From NCBI GenBank assembly GCA_022570795.1, contig JAKUDP010000006.1, forward strand, positions 1,550,001 through 1,614,000: a stretch of DNA of 64,000 nucleotides, given 5' to 3'. The DNA comes from Sphaerulina vaccinii. Taxonomy: Eukaryota; Ascomycota; Dothideomycetes; Mycosphaerellales; Mycosphaerellaceae. The notes beneath the pieces are model-generated. The model was not told where the DNA came from and ran no database searches. It saw only the letters and a list, made by a program, of their open reading frames with translations. The position numbers were made by a program, and so were the translations under genes. This document shows, one piece after another, positions 1 to 11,520 of the stretch (the stretch's first letter is position 1; each line of letters opens with the position of its first letter).

Positions 1-721
1 CCTGGCACCTTGGCCCTAGCAGATTGCTAGCGTCGTGCACTCAGCTGCAACGTCTAAACCTTTGCTTCCGCAATGACTGGAATGACACTGTAAGTATGGC
101 AGAGACTTGACATTGTCCCATACTTTTGACATCTCACCGAGCTGAAGAAGTTTTCTGGCATGCCTGTCGAAGCATGCTTGCTACACAGATGTGCTCACTG
201 ATTATTGTCCATAGGAGCTGGTCTTCGAATTTATCTGCAAGAAGGTGAAGCTGTCACATCTGAGACGACTCACCATCGCCTATGTCCGGTGCAAAGGCGA
301 GCATCTCAACATCTTCTTGCGCAACCACAAAGGCGTGCAGACCTTGCGTCTGGAGGACCTGGACGTCACCGGAAGCGTCCCATTTGCCGATACGTTGGAG
401 TCGTTGCAGCATCCTGACCACCATCTCCTGCAGGACTTCACTTTCAGACAGATCGCCCAAAACTCTCGTCGACTCTATCTCCATAGTCTGGGAAAAGTTT
501 ACGAACAGTCAAGTCCGACATGTCGATTCTCTCGATTGAAGGAAGAAGCAGACTTCTTCGACGACTTTGTTGATGTGCGTGGGCCTTTCAAGTACTCCGG
601 CGACGCGCAATCATGGGAAGGCGTCTGGGACAAGATCGGTCTTCTGAAGGACGATCTGCGGCTTTGTTACAAAAGCTACGAGCCCGAACACGACTATGGC
701 TATTATCACTGGACGGAGTGA
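1..721 (+). CDS. LRR/F-box-like hypothetical protein, 5' partial
   Basis: The left part of the gene lies outside the window. Frame 3 is open from base 3 to 89. An intron 90..214 (GTAAGT...ATAG) joins it in phase 0 to a second exon 215..721, ending in TGA. The translation around the junction has spaced leucines (for example LQRLNLCF, LRRLTIAYV and VQTLRLEDLDVTG), a pattern seen in leucine-rich-repeat and F-box-associated fungal proteins. The C-terminus is rich in charged and aromatic residues (YEPEHDYGYYHWTE). No F-box is visible because the N-terminus is missing. Function unknown; the LRR reading is an inference from leucine spacing only. Confidence 0.6.
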
Positions 722-1000
722 GCTATCGAGGCAAGTCACAACACATCGTAGGAAGTAATCCAGATGAGACGTGGTGGTTCCTGTTTTCATCAAGCACGCG
801 GCCAGTGTGTTCAAGCAGGATTCTCGCGATGGAGAAAATACCGCTCATGAATGGTTGAGCAAGCTCCGCACAGGCGGCAGTGTGTCGTAAACGGCGCCGC
901 CAGAACAAACATTCGAATGGAGAGCAATCAGGTCGGGCTAGGAATGCTCTACTCTTACGATGAGTCTGCTACGTGCCAGTCACTTCGCTAAGATAACCAG

Positions 1001-2511
1001 CTACCAGATCCCCAACCAACTCTTCCCACTCACACTCTGATCCTCCAACGTCTCTCCCTTCTTCCAAGTCGCCTTCGCAGTATCGAACTTGTCAATGTTC
1101 TCCAACTTCGGCTTGCCATATCTCCAACCCACATCCATCCAGTTCGGCAAACCAACAATAGTCCTCGTGTGACTGAAAGTATCGAAGCCAACCTTGCCAT
1201 GATAAGCACCATTCCCACTCTCGCCAACGCCACCGAATGGAGCATTAGGCACAGCAGCGTGAAGACCGACATCGTTGATTGTCACACCGCCGCTAGTGGT
1301 TCGGTCCAAGATGTAGTCGATCTCGCTCTGAGCTGTCCCGAAGATGTATAGGCCAAGTGGATGCGGCATGCTAGCAATGGTGGATACAGCTTCTTCGAGT
1401 GGAGCTTTCAGAACTGGGATGAAAGGTGCAAAAAGCTCTTCAGACATGAGACTGTCCTCAGTCGTGACGTTCGTGATGATGGTTGGGTGCACGAATTTCG
1501 AAGTAGGCCTATTCTCGCCAGTGTATGTGACTTTGCCACTTGTTTTGCTTAGCAGATTTGTGACTCGTTGATAGTGGTTCTCGGAAATGATGTTTGCGAC
1601 CCAGGAGTTGTCTTCGGTCAACCACTCTTTGAGCCAGTGCTGCATTCGCTCGACGAGCTGATCGTGTATAGCTGGGTCAACGAAGACGTGGTTGACGTTC
1701 AAGCAGATTTGACCAGCATTGGTGAGCTTGAAGTTCACAATGCGCTTGGCTGCCAGGTCAATGTTGGCACTCTTCGTGACGATGGCAGGAGCTTGTCCTC
1801 CTAGTTCGAGGACAGTAGGTGTTAGGTGCTTGGCTGCTGCTGATGCGATGATTCTTCCGACTCTGCAATGTGTTAGAATTCATGATAGCCGAAGAGTTAT
1901 GTTCGATAGACTTACTTTCCACCTCCAGTATAGAAGATATGATTCCACTTCTGCTCCAGCATAAGTCCAGTCTCCTGAGCAGCTCCTGTGACCACGCGAA
2001 TAGCTGACTGATCCATATACTTTGACACAAGCTCAACAAGCAAGTTCGCCACAGATCCGGCGAGCTCAGATGGTTTCAGCACAACACAATTGCCAGCCGC
2101 GATGGCAGGACACACCGGTCCGAGTAGAGTGACCAAAGGAAAGTTCCAGGCTCCAATAACGAGGCATACTCCCAAAGGTTCCTTACGAAGCCATGCTTTA
2201 CCAAACCTGCCGAAGAGAATACCAGCACCTTCAGGTGCGCTGCCTTTCGCCCACGTATCGACATTGTCAATACAGTCTTTGATGTCTTTCTTGACACCGC
2301 CGATATCGTACTGGCGGGTCTCAGCTGGAGTGCGTCCGAGATCCGTGGCAAAGGCCTCACACCAGGCATCTTGGTTGTCAACGAGCATCCACCAGAGTTG
2401 CTTTAGCTGCCATTTGCGCCAGCGGATATCCTTGGTCTTATGAGTAGCGTAAGTGGCATTGAGAGTCTCGTACGCGGACTTGAAGTCTGCTGCAGAAGTA
2501 TACGATGCCAT
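1001..2511 (-). CDS. aldehyde dehydrogenase, class 3 / fatty-aldehyde type
   Basis: Oxidises aldehydes to acids with NAD(P)+. Exons on the minus strand are 2511..1916 and 1862..1001, with a 53-bp intron (GTAAGT...TTGCAG) that closes in frame to 485 residues, the usual size for ALDH3 (Hfd1-like). Family motifs occur in order: PLGVCLVIGAWNFPL, GNCVVLKPSE, LELGG with the general-base Glu, NAGQICLN with the catalytic Cys, and PFGGVGESG near the end. The start was placed at MASYTSAADF. The frame stays open 87 bases upstream to a non-ATG codon, but that part reads like leader sequence. No membrane tail is evident at the C-terminus (GKSWLGIW), unlike Hfd1-type enzymes. The next gene upstream (3') is on the same strand, 413 bp away. 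Confidence 0.93.
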
Positions 2512-2924
2512 CTTGATGGACTGACTGTTGGTGTATGAGAGAAGATCGATAAGAAACGTGCAGATGCGATGTGGTATGGTGATCGTCTTGTGTAACAACG
2601 TGATGTTGGGCGGCTAACCTGTTAGTTGGTTGGCATTTCGATATGTAGTTTAGCGCTGGCTTTTTTATGCAGTGGCTGCATTTTGTGCATCGCTCTCGTC
2701 GCTAAACAAGCGCCATTATTCGTACATCGTACAGGTTCTCCGCAGCCTTACGGTAGTTGAGGGAAGCACCTCAATCATGCTGATGAATGCTTGACGAGTA
2801 GTAGGAGAGTCTCCTTGGCTTGCACATGCAACTTGCATAAGCGTGGACGCAGCCAAGGTTCTGCCGTAAGTGCATAACTTTCATAGACTTAGTCTCTGTG
2901 TATCTTCGTTCCCACACCTCAATC
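2512..2924. other. intergenic, 413 bp
   Basis: This stretch lies between the start of the aldehyde dehydrogenase and the stop of the next minus-strand gene, so it should hold the ALDH promoter and the permease terminator. I see a T-rich tract near 2660 and no convincing gene. Confidence 0.5.
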
Positions 2925-5061
2925 TCATCCGGTGTACGCCTCTTCGCCTCGTGTAATATACACTTGTCCAATGAGCACCACACATCCAACAACCATAGCA
3001 ATTGCGATAATTGGCAAATTCGTCCATGCAAAGTCTCGACTGCGAACATGGATGTTCTTTCTCGCCAAGATGTCCCTCCAGAGCATGCCAGCAAGGGAAG
3101 CACTGAATGCCGTGCTGAACGCGCCATAGTTCACACTAATCGCCATGCTATAGATCGTTGCCCAGAACATCCGTTGACTTATTGGCTCGCCATTCTGCGC
3201 ATGGATTTCGACCCAGGCTTGAAGCACTCGGCATATGAGAATGGCTGTTCCAATGTTGGTACCAGCGAACTATGCGGTTACGAGAGTCAGTTTCCTACAT
3301 AGTCAAAGGCTCATTCAAGGCCGAACTTACATTGCAAAGGACCACTGACACGAATGCCATGCCACCTGTCGCGCCTACTACACCAGTTCTGTGGCACCAG
3401 TGACTCCATCCATAAGCGAAGGTTGCCACCCAGCCAGACGTGACCAACGACTCGACCAGAACAAACATTGCCAACGCGAACGGAACAAGTTTCAGAGGTA
3501 GATGCTGCAGGACTACTGTCGTCGTTGGGAAAGTCCGGCGCAACCATGCCCAGGTATCAGCGATGATAAATTGCAGACTTCGTCGCTCTGGAGTCTCAGG
3601 AGTGGATTGAGGTTCGACATTAGGTGCTGAGAAAGTTACGCTTTTCTTTTCAGGTGGAGCCTCCAGAGGTTGAGGTGGTTGAGGGGGTGATTTGGGCTCG
3701 ATTTCGGACTTCTCGATGTCGCCTGCCTCGGACTTTTCATCTTCGTCTTGAGATGCTAGCTCGCTGACCTGCTTAGGTGCAATAGCTGACGCGACCATTC
3801 CAGATGCAGCTGCTCGAGACTCATGACGATGTATCCAGCCATATGATAAGTCCCAGGTGAGCATTACTACAGCTGCAGGCACAGTCACCCAATAGACTGG
3901 ATGCTCGTGGCCTGTCTTGGCTGTCGCATTGAGTACTAGTATGGTGATCAAAGTTGCAGTCATGACAGTAACTCCTACTGCGGCGCTCTTCTTGTCGACA
4001 AAGGGGTGCAGAATCTCCAACAGCGCAATGAGCTCATTGTTCTCGTCAGATCCAGCAGGTTTGGGAATGTTTGGGTTTAGCGGCGGTGCATTCTTCGCAC
4101 TTTGGGAAAGTTCATGCATCTCGATCGTTCTCGGAACCAGACCCTCCTGTCTGAAGACCAGCCATAGTAGGCAGGGAAGCAGAACAACAATCGTGACGAT
4201 GACTGGCACGATAATGTTAGCTGTGTAGACAATGAATTTGATGCCGAAAGCGCCAGCAAGGACCAAGTTCGTGGGATTTGACGACACCAGAACTGCAGAT
4301 CCAATGTTTGCGACAGTGAATTGGGCATAGATCCAGCTGCGAGATCAGGTTAGGATTCGTCTCATAGGGTTAAAGAGACGATGTTACTTACGCCTTGGCA
4401 TTTGTTATGTTCCTCGACACCCGCGTCATGTATGCGAGGAAGGCCGTGCCAGACAGCACGATTGGGTCATTCCCAACGAAGCTAGCAAGAGAGAAGAAGA
4501 AGATGTACAGGTACAAGTAGAGCCGAACGCCATGTTTGCCTCCCTTTTCGAGCACTTTGCATGCAAGGAATCTGATCAGGCCCGAAGCGTCGATGGAGAT
4601 AGCAATGTATGCCAAGCTGATGAAGAAGGCCATGATGTCGATCGGCGCAATGTGGTTCGCGCCAACAGTGCCATCGTGCACTTCCGTCCGGCCAATGGCG
4701 GATATGGCGAGAAGGAAGAGGTCCGCAATGAGAGGTGCGGTGAGGAAGTTCATCGAGAACTGCAGGCGTGCAAACTCGCCATGAATTGCTCCCTCCTTGG
4801 CATGATATCTTGGAGATATGATTCGAGCAGCTTGCAATAGGCTCCGAAAGCCGTTACAGATGACACGCGGGATGTAGATGGGGATGTTGAATGGGAACAA
4901 GACAACAAGGTCTGTAAGAACCTTCAGATCAGTATTTCATGCATGTCTGCGTGTGCTCGTCACACAGCTCACTTACTGGTCAAGACAAAAACGATCAGGG
5001 TGATGATTGAGCGCCAGTGCGTGATCCGACTGGTGTCCAGATCCACCGCCTCGTCCGACAT
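2925..5061 (-). CDS. ArsB/NhaD-like (CitMHS superfamily) anion permease
   Basis: Integral membrane transporter of the ion transporter superfamily, whose members move arsenite, citrate or Na+/H+; the substrate here cannot be read. Exons (minus): 5061..4977, 4911..4392, 4336..3331 and 3269..2925. The introns are 65, 55 and 61 bp, all GTAAGT...AG, and the model closes to 651 residues. Membrane segments are obvious, for example WRSIITLIVFVLT, LIADLFLLAISAIG, IIVPVIVTIVVLLPCLLWLV and a C-terminal hairpin ending VVGCVVLIGQVYI. Two internally similar motifs, FVGNDPIVLSGTAFLAYMT with SSNPTNLVLAGAFG and VVLCNFAGTNIGTAIL, match the paired NP/NxGT signatures of this superfamily. A long charged cytosolic loop rich in Glu, Lys and Pro lies roughly at residues 330-440. 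It faces a Bor1-like gene across 1.6 kb. Confidence 0.85.
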
Positions 5062-6653
5062 GATGGCGTCAACGGTGTGAGCAGTACAGTGGTGACTAAT
5101 TCTCCGAATAGGACGTGGGACGTTACAGCCTGAGCCACCTCGAGCCTATATCATACTTGCTTCTGTCGCCAAGCGAAGTATGCCCTCACTGTTGGTCTGC
5201 TGTGCCCTTGGGTAACCGAAAGGCAATGGGAGTCGGCTGTGCACATACGCCCGTAGTCACCCGAAGCCTTACAGCCAAGCACCAGATGTGAGGATCCAAC
5301 GTCCAGATAAGGTATGCTGTCTTTGTTTCAGAGTGGTTTGGCGTAAGCGTTGATCCTGCACGATGCAGTATCGAGAGAGCTGGCGCCAAGACGTATGCAC
5401 GGATTGAGAAGCATGTTCCCTGCTCTATCAAAGTATCAGGTATTGACCTCGCTGCTCTGAGACGTTGATGAGGACAGTCAAGACCACTTTTTCATCAGAG
5501 GCTCTCAGTGGTCAAGTACTCTTCTCGGCCACTCGGTAGTAGTATGTTCCTGCGAAAGTCGTCTGCGATGGTGGTCTCTGATGTCGAGAGGTATGAGCTA
5601 AGACTTCTCTTCTCCTTTAGGTTGATCCAGCGGAGCGGTGTCTGCTAGGGAGCTTCGTCTTGTCCATGATGGTGCCCAATGAGCTCCGTTACCAATATGT
5701 CGTTACTGACTTGGCGCAGCATAGCCTTAGTGACCAAGAATGGTATGGCCGCGGGGTGAGGTACCTGGCCGGCGGCCGTACTTACACGTTTGTACGGAGT
5801 TAACTGCTGTTGATGCAGACTTCTCACGATCGCGTCTATCGCGTCATGAAGGCGTTTTCGGAGTCCTTGGAGGAACCTGAAGAGGTGTCGGAAGAAGTGG
5901 ATGTCAAGATGTCGAGACATCGGCGGCAAGAACCGGTCGATCGCTGGTCGTAGCTTCCCTTGGCATCGATGTGGACCACTTTCTGCGCCCGACTTCACAC
6001 TTCCTCTCCCTCGTCAACATTCAACTCTCAAACACCGCGTTACTGGTCTCCTGTACGACACACTTGTACATTCTGCTGCCAAGCGTTGGTTCTGCTGCCC
6101 AGCTGCAAGGACTACGTCTTCTCTAAATGAGCTTGTCTTCGCCTACCGACGTCCGCACAGTGACGTGGATGACTGACAAGCAATAGCCATATGAGGAACA
6201 AGCAATGCAAGACTCGCAGACCATACCGGCATGGCAAAGGAATCTTCGGCACGGTTGCCTGCCCTGGTAGCAAAGCCTCATCTGACAGCTTCATACATGT
6301 TTGACGCGGCATGGCATTGACGAACAAGATGTCATACACACAACAACATCTCAGAACACAATATCCAAGATCAAACTTGCCAAGACACACAGCGGTGTTG
6401 CGTTGTACGCGTTCGCTGAGGATGGACTGTCGACGCCATGCATACATGAAACTGTGACAGGTATGAGTCTCCCACGCCAAGGTAAGTCGAGGCGGAGCTC
6501 TGCCTCCAACGTTCAGTGCACGATGGCATCCGGCTACATCACAGATGCCAGTGACCGGCCAGTAGCCGATGATATGAGAGGTGATGCACGCCCAGATTGA
6601 TCGCATCCACAGCCACTTCGTTGTCTCCATTGTCTGCTGATAATCTCATCGAT
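5062..6653. promoter_or_regulatory. 1.6-kb divergent intergenic region between two anion transporters
   Basis: This region separates the starts of the ArsB-like gene (leftward) and the Bor1-like gene (rightward). Small open frames occur on both strands (for instance 5901..6176 and 6301..6600 on plus), but none shows a family motif, a signal peptide or a consistent splice structure. I treat it as a shared upstream region with no supported gene. Its length is large compared with the other divergent pairs here (about 310-610 bp). Confidence 0.4.
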
Positions 6654-8583
6654 ATGGCTCACACACAAGAGTATAGCAATGGAACCTGGCGCCTGGAGGA
6701 CGACATCGAAAGAAACGAGCCTCTCCAAGGGAAGGGTGGCTTCACTACCAGGCTGAGATCAACATTTACGGCCTCTGATGAAACACTTCGGCCGTTCCGC
6801 CTGCTGAAGCAAGATTTGGGGAAACTATTCAAGCGCTACCGATCAGACTGGACCTTGTACAACCAGGTAGTCGTAGCAGGCGCAATATTCATCTTCTTCG
6901 CCAATCTCCTGCCCGGCATCACCTTCGCTAGCGACTTGTTTGCATCCACGGGACAGAATTGGGGCACTATCGAGATAGTGTTTAGCACTGGTATGTCTCC
7001 CGACTCGATCGGTGGTTGTGGGCCCCCGCTGATCTATGCTGCCAGGCCTGTGCAATGCCATCTTCTCATTCTTCTCACTTCAGCCTCTGACCATCCTCGG
7101 CGTTACTGGGCCCTTCTCCATTATTGCGGAGAATCTCTACAGCATGGCCACCGAGTCTATGGGCGTACCGTTCCTTCCTTTCATGGTGAGTACAGAGCTG
7201 CTGGTTCTGTATGTAACTCCTACTAACGAACTTCAGGCATGGTCGTTGATCCACACCGGTTGGATGCTCTGGGCTCTGGCAATCTTCAACGCCCACGAAT
7301 GGACGATGCTCTACGTCACCGATTTCACCTGCGAGATCTTCGGGCTCCTGACATCGATCATATACTTCAGCAAAGCACTGCAAGAATTCCGGAGAGGTCA
7401 TGAAGACATGCCTCTGGACGCTTTCCTCTACTCCGTGATCGATGGTGTCGGTACCTTTCTGCTAGCGCTACTACTCTCTTCAGCAGAGAAATGGACGCCA
7501 CTATTACCAAGGCACTTCCGTTCCTTACTTCGTCAATATGGCACTCCCATTGCTGTGGTCGTGTTCGTAGGTCTCGGATATATCGGAGACGTTCAACACC
7601 TTGAAAAGGGCAGACTCTCTACCAGCAGCGAACGGCTAGCACCCTCATCGCCCGAACGAACAACCTTCTTTGTCCAATTCTGGGATCTGCCTGCAGCCTA
7701 CATCGGCGTCTCTATGCTCTCCGGAGCCATAATCACAGTCCTTTTCTTCTTCGACCACGAAATCAGCACAATAATGTGCACAGCCCAACGCTATCGAACA
7801 CGCAAACCGAGCGGCTTCGCATTAGAAATCGCACTCCTTGGCTTGACAACAGCCATGTGCGGAATCCTCGGCATACCTCCCGCTAACGGCTTACTACCCC
7901 AAGCACCTCTCCACTCCGAAAGTCTCCTCCACACATTCAAAGAAGACGAAAAGGAGGAAATCATCCTCAGCACAAACGAAAATGGCGAGAAAAAAGTTAT
8001 ATACCAAGCCATACCACGAGTCTGCGAACAACGTTGGAGTCGCTTCCTCCACGCCGGAGCTATTCTAGCTTGCATGTCCCCTCCACTCCAACGAGTGCTA
8101 GGCTTAACACCTACTTCAGTCCTCGCGGGATTGTTCATGTTCATGGGCTATCAAAATCTCTCGACAAACCCTATTTTGAAACGAACTTTCTGGATCTTGA
8201 CTCCAGTTTCCCAACTCCCACCTCTCCCCTCTGGAACGAATGGATACTGGCCTATACACTCTTACACTCTCTTACAAATTACCATCGCTATCATAGCTTT
8301 CACTGTCTCGCTCACACCGGCTGGTCCGGCTTTTCCCATCATTGTAGTGGCTTGTGTTCCACTAAGACTTCTCGTTGTTCGAATGATCTGGAGTCGACAG
8401 ACTTTGAGGCAGGTTGATAAGTGGTCTTGTAGAGAGGGTTCACCTGAGGATGGGTTGGAAAGCTTATTGCTTGCAAGTGGAGGTTTGAGGAGTACGGTTG
8501 ATACGGCTTATGATGCTCCGCTTTTGCCGAGTTTGCATATGCCTAGTTTGAACTTTAGAGGAGTGGTTGATGATAGAGGTTGA
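6654..8583 (+). CDS. bicarbonate/borate transporter family protein (Bor1-like, SLC4)
   Basis: Plasma-membrane anion exporter family; yeast Bor1 exports borate. Exons are 6654..6990, 7046..7185 and 7237..8583, giving 607 residues. Intron 1 is GTATGT...CCAG. Intron 2 is GTGAGT...TTCAG with a perfect TACTAAC branch site at 7221. Family signs are the first membrane block ending TFASDL and running through STGLCNAIFSFF, LTILGVTGPFSI, the FNAHEWTMLYVTDFTCEIFGLL block, FFDHEISTIM, and GLPPANG-type GIPPANGLLP followed by a cytosolic insert and FLHAGAILACM. Intron splicing in phase restores the SLC4 order. The start MAHTQEYSNG is the first ATG after the upstream stops and gives an acidic, short cytosolic N-terminus typical of fungal Bor1. 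The substrate could be borate, bicarbonate or another anion. Confidence 0.92.
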
Positions 8584-8974
8584 GCTGGACTTGGCTGAGA
8601 GAGGTTTTTTGGAGTCAAGATGCGGAGTTCAATGTATGAGTAGTATGGATTATAAGAATACGAAAGTCATAGATTCCATTCAAGATATCAACGAACGAGC
8701 CAGCAGTGTCATAACATCTCAGCCGATTAGAGATGTGTAGTACGTGTACCCTTTCCTTGAGTTTTTGCGTAGGTCGTACAGGAAGTCGTTGACCCTTTCA
8801 TCTACCGGGACAATGCGTAAAGTCCCCATCTGAGCCATTCCAATTCGCATGAGCTTGTTCTCGAGTATGAGTCCGAGTCTTGTTTTCTTCAAGCAGGGTT
8901 TCGTTTCTGCGGCATATGTCATCTACCGCTGGCATGCTTGGCCGCTTGAAAAGAAGAGTGGCGCACAGCTTCTG
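8584..8974. other. intergenic, 391 bp, 3' side of Bor1-like gene
   Basis: The region contains a short minus-strand open frame, 8922..8719 (67 codons), that could be the last exon of the unresolved gene to its right, but I could not join it with proper splice sites. No other feature seen. Confidence 0.3.
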
Positions 8975-9235
8975 TTACATCTCCCAGCTAGTTCCGATCA
9001 TATATCCTTCGTCCCGACCTTCCAGAAGCCCAATCGTGTACTGCTGCAACGCCATCACGATACTCAGATCGATCTTGAAACGTTCATCGCTGTATGTCTC
9101 GTCCACCTCGTGACCGATCCTTTCGAGTCTTTTCTGGAGGCGAGTACTTGTTCCTAGGCGCCGTGCACTGGTCTCATAACTCTTGGCGTCATTGTTGATT
9201 CTTGCTCGAGTGAGAGCTATATGCTTTCGTTGCTG
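8975..9235 (-). CDS. open frame of a possible multi-exon gene, structure unresolved
   Basis: The minus-strand frame from 9235 down to a TAA at 8975..8977 has 86 sense codons. It reads like real protein: helical and charged, with RARINNDAKSYETSARRL, LQKRLERIGHEVDE and IVMALQQYTIGLLEGRDEGY. It begins directly after CTTCAG, a good 3' splice site. A disordered Arg/Lys- and Pro-rich frame (9449..9240, beginning MWGWIRGGGTPS) lies just upstream, but in a different phase. No suitable donor joins them, and a TAA closes this frame at about 9256. Either an exon further right is involved or the locus is broken. Function unknown. Confidence 0.3.
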   Translation of the reverse strand, partial: QQRKHIALTRARINNDAKSYETSARRLGTSTRLQKRLERIGHEVDETYSDERFKIDLSIVMALQQYTIGLLEGRDEGYMIGTSWEM

Positions 9236-10134
9236 AAGGTCAAATGTTGGTCTTTAGTCGTCTTTGCCCTTTTCCTCTTTTGGAGCTCCTCGGATTGTTC
9301 GCATTGTCTTCTTTTCGTTTTCTTCGACGTGGTGCTGGTGTTGGCGTAGGCGGTGGGGTCGTTGGTAGTGCTGCTGCTCGAGTCGATGAAGTTGTGGGAG
9401 GAGTTATGGGAATGCTCGGTGTTCCGCCGCCTCGAATCCAGCCCCACATTGTGTTACATGGTCATAGAGCGAAGAAGAGATAGCTGTGATGTAAAGTTTT
9501 ATATACTGAGTTCTTGAGTGTTGTGTATAGTATTGAAGCTTTGGGTGTGATGTGAAGTCAATAATGACAAGCCAGATCACGGCGGTCTTCTCTTTTTTTA
9601 AATTCTCTGATTGCTGTAGGTCTGCTTCACCAAAGAGTGATTGTGAAGCTTGCTGCAGTGAGACAACAAGCAGCTTCGAGACAAGACTGGTCCTTGCTTG
9701 CTGATCTGGGTCTTGCTGGAGGCCGAGACAATGGAGTTGATGCGTGTTCGCAGATGTCTGTGATGCGTGTCTTATGATCCAGCGAGTCGTCGTGTTTGTG
9801 GACTTGGTCGTCTCTGGTATCGTGGAGAAATTAGGGGAACGAGCGCATGTCGTCAACGTGGAGGGCGTCTGCTCTCGTGTGGGCGCAAGCAGGGCGGTAG
9901 CCTGCAGAAGATGCCCAAATGCATTGCCATAGGGTAGTGCATTGGCGTGAGAGACACGACCGCTCGTCAGAGATAGCCTGCTCAAGTCAGCATGACAACT
10001 CAATTCACGTACTCACCTGTCCAATCGCCCATGCATAGAGCCTGTGTTCGTAACAGTGTCCGATACCTTCATATCAAATACTGCATACATATCCATATAA
10101 TCTCATCTCTGTGTTTCTGTTATACCTTTCTTCA
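9236..10134. other. uncertain region, about 900 bp
   Basis: The minus strand has a 199-codon open frame (10003..9404) with a Thr/Ser/Gln-rich composition and no recognisable motif. A second disordered frame (9449..9240) has the tract RRRKRKEDN. They may be exons of one low-complexity protein that includes the frame at 8975..9235, or chance frames. A poly-T/A tract is at 9594. No function can be assigned. Confidence 0.25.
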
Positions 10135-11302
10135 TCATGCCAAACTCTTTCCTTTCTCTGCAAACCCTCCCTGTCCAGCAACACTTCCTCTTCTCCCTCC
10201 ATGCGCTTGGACGAACATCCAGCAGGCAGCAAGAATGCAAGCCACAAGAAAAAGCTTGAAAGTGAAGCTCATGCCTGGTGACTTGACCTCTGACTTCAAG
10301 CTAGCGACAGCCTCCTTGGTGATGCTCTCGCCGACAACCTTATCGCTGTTTCCGGTGAATGCTTCGTCTTCGTCAAGTGGAGCGATAGGTTCCGCGCCGC
10401 CTTCAAGCCCTATACAATATGAGTCAGCCGAGTCTTGCAACAGCCCAGTGGCGAGTGGCTTAACTTCCACCTGGACTGGAACTGCAATGGTGGGAGCTTC
10501 GCCACATACCAGGATCTGTATCTGAGTTCTAGAGTTCAGCTCTAATACCTTCTTCCGGAACATCATCCAACTCTCCACTCTTCGCGATCGTAACAGCAAC
10601 ATTTGGCCTATCGTTGCCACCCTTTGGAGTGTTTTCAATCTTGTGCACAATGTCCATTCCTTCCAAGACTTCGCCGAAGACGACGTGGCGGCCATCGAGC
10701 CAGGAGGTCAGGACGGTTGTGATGAAGAATTGCGAGCCGTTGGTGTTCTTGCCGGAGTTGGCCATGCCTGCGAGCGAAACGAATCAGTACGCAGATACTG
10801 ACAGAGGGAGGTGAAGTAAGGGAGGACATACTCAAGAGGCCCTTCTTGGAGTGCTTCAACTTGAAGTTCTCATCGTCAAACTTGTTTCCATAGATGGACT
10901 TTCCACCTGTACCGTCTCCCTTGGTGAAGTCGCCACCTTGAATCATGAAGTCCTTGATCACACGGTGGAAAGAAGAGTCCTGGTAGCCGAAACCCTTCTC
11001 GCCTGTGCAGAGGGCTCGGAAGTTCTCTGCTGTCTGGACCACACCTCATCGTCAGTATATCGCCCGCCTTCTCAACTATGACTCTTAATGATATATAGGT
11101 GTTATGGACGTACCTTCGGCGTAGTCTTTCCATACAGTCCCATCACAATTCTGCCCAACTCCTCATCTCCCTGCTTGATATCGAAGTAGACCTTGTGGGT
11201 GATCTTTGGGCCCTTTTGAGCTTCAGCGGATTGAGCGAAGTAGACGAAGGCGAAGGTGAGGATGACCATAAAGGACACCAGGATTCGTTGGAAGGACGCC
11301 AT
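10135..11302 (-). CDS. cyclophilin B, ER peptidyl-prolyl isomerase with alternative C-termini
   Basis: Folds secretory proteins by cis-trans isomerisation of proline bonds. Exons (minus): 11302..11114, 11033..10832, 10767..10549 and 10409..10135, giving 294 residues. The first 28 residues are a signal peptide (ILVSFMVILTFAFVYFAQSAEA). The cyclophilin fold follows with FRALCTGEKGFGY, FHRVIKDFMIQGGDF, ANSGKNTNGSQFFITT and WLDGRHVVFGEV, so the Arg, Phe, Gln and Trp residues of the active and cyclosporin site are present. Exon 4 adds an acidic linker and one membrane segment (FKLFLVACILAACWMFV) with a basic tail. If the stronger donor GTATGT at 10509 is used instead of GTATTA at 10548, the frame stops at 10529. 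That product has 209 residues and ends in GIRAEL. Such an xxEL end resembles an ER-retrieval signal. Confidence 0.93.
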
Positions 11303-11520
11303 CTTTGCTGTAGTTTCTCCAGAAGTTGTGGTATAGAGAAACAAGAAGAAGGTCGGAGGAAGTGACAGCTGTGGTCAATGGTATCGAGCTAAGTGGTCCC
11401 TGGCGGGGATGTTTTAGCGTTTCGGCCGATGCCGTCGTTATGCATTTCACTTCACTTTCGCGAACATGTCCATCGCGACTGCCATCTCCATATCGTCGCT
11501 CCTTCTCCGCCACCGCAATC

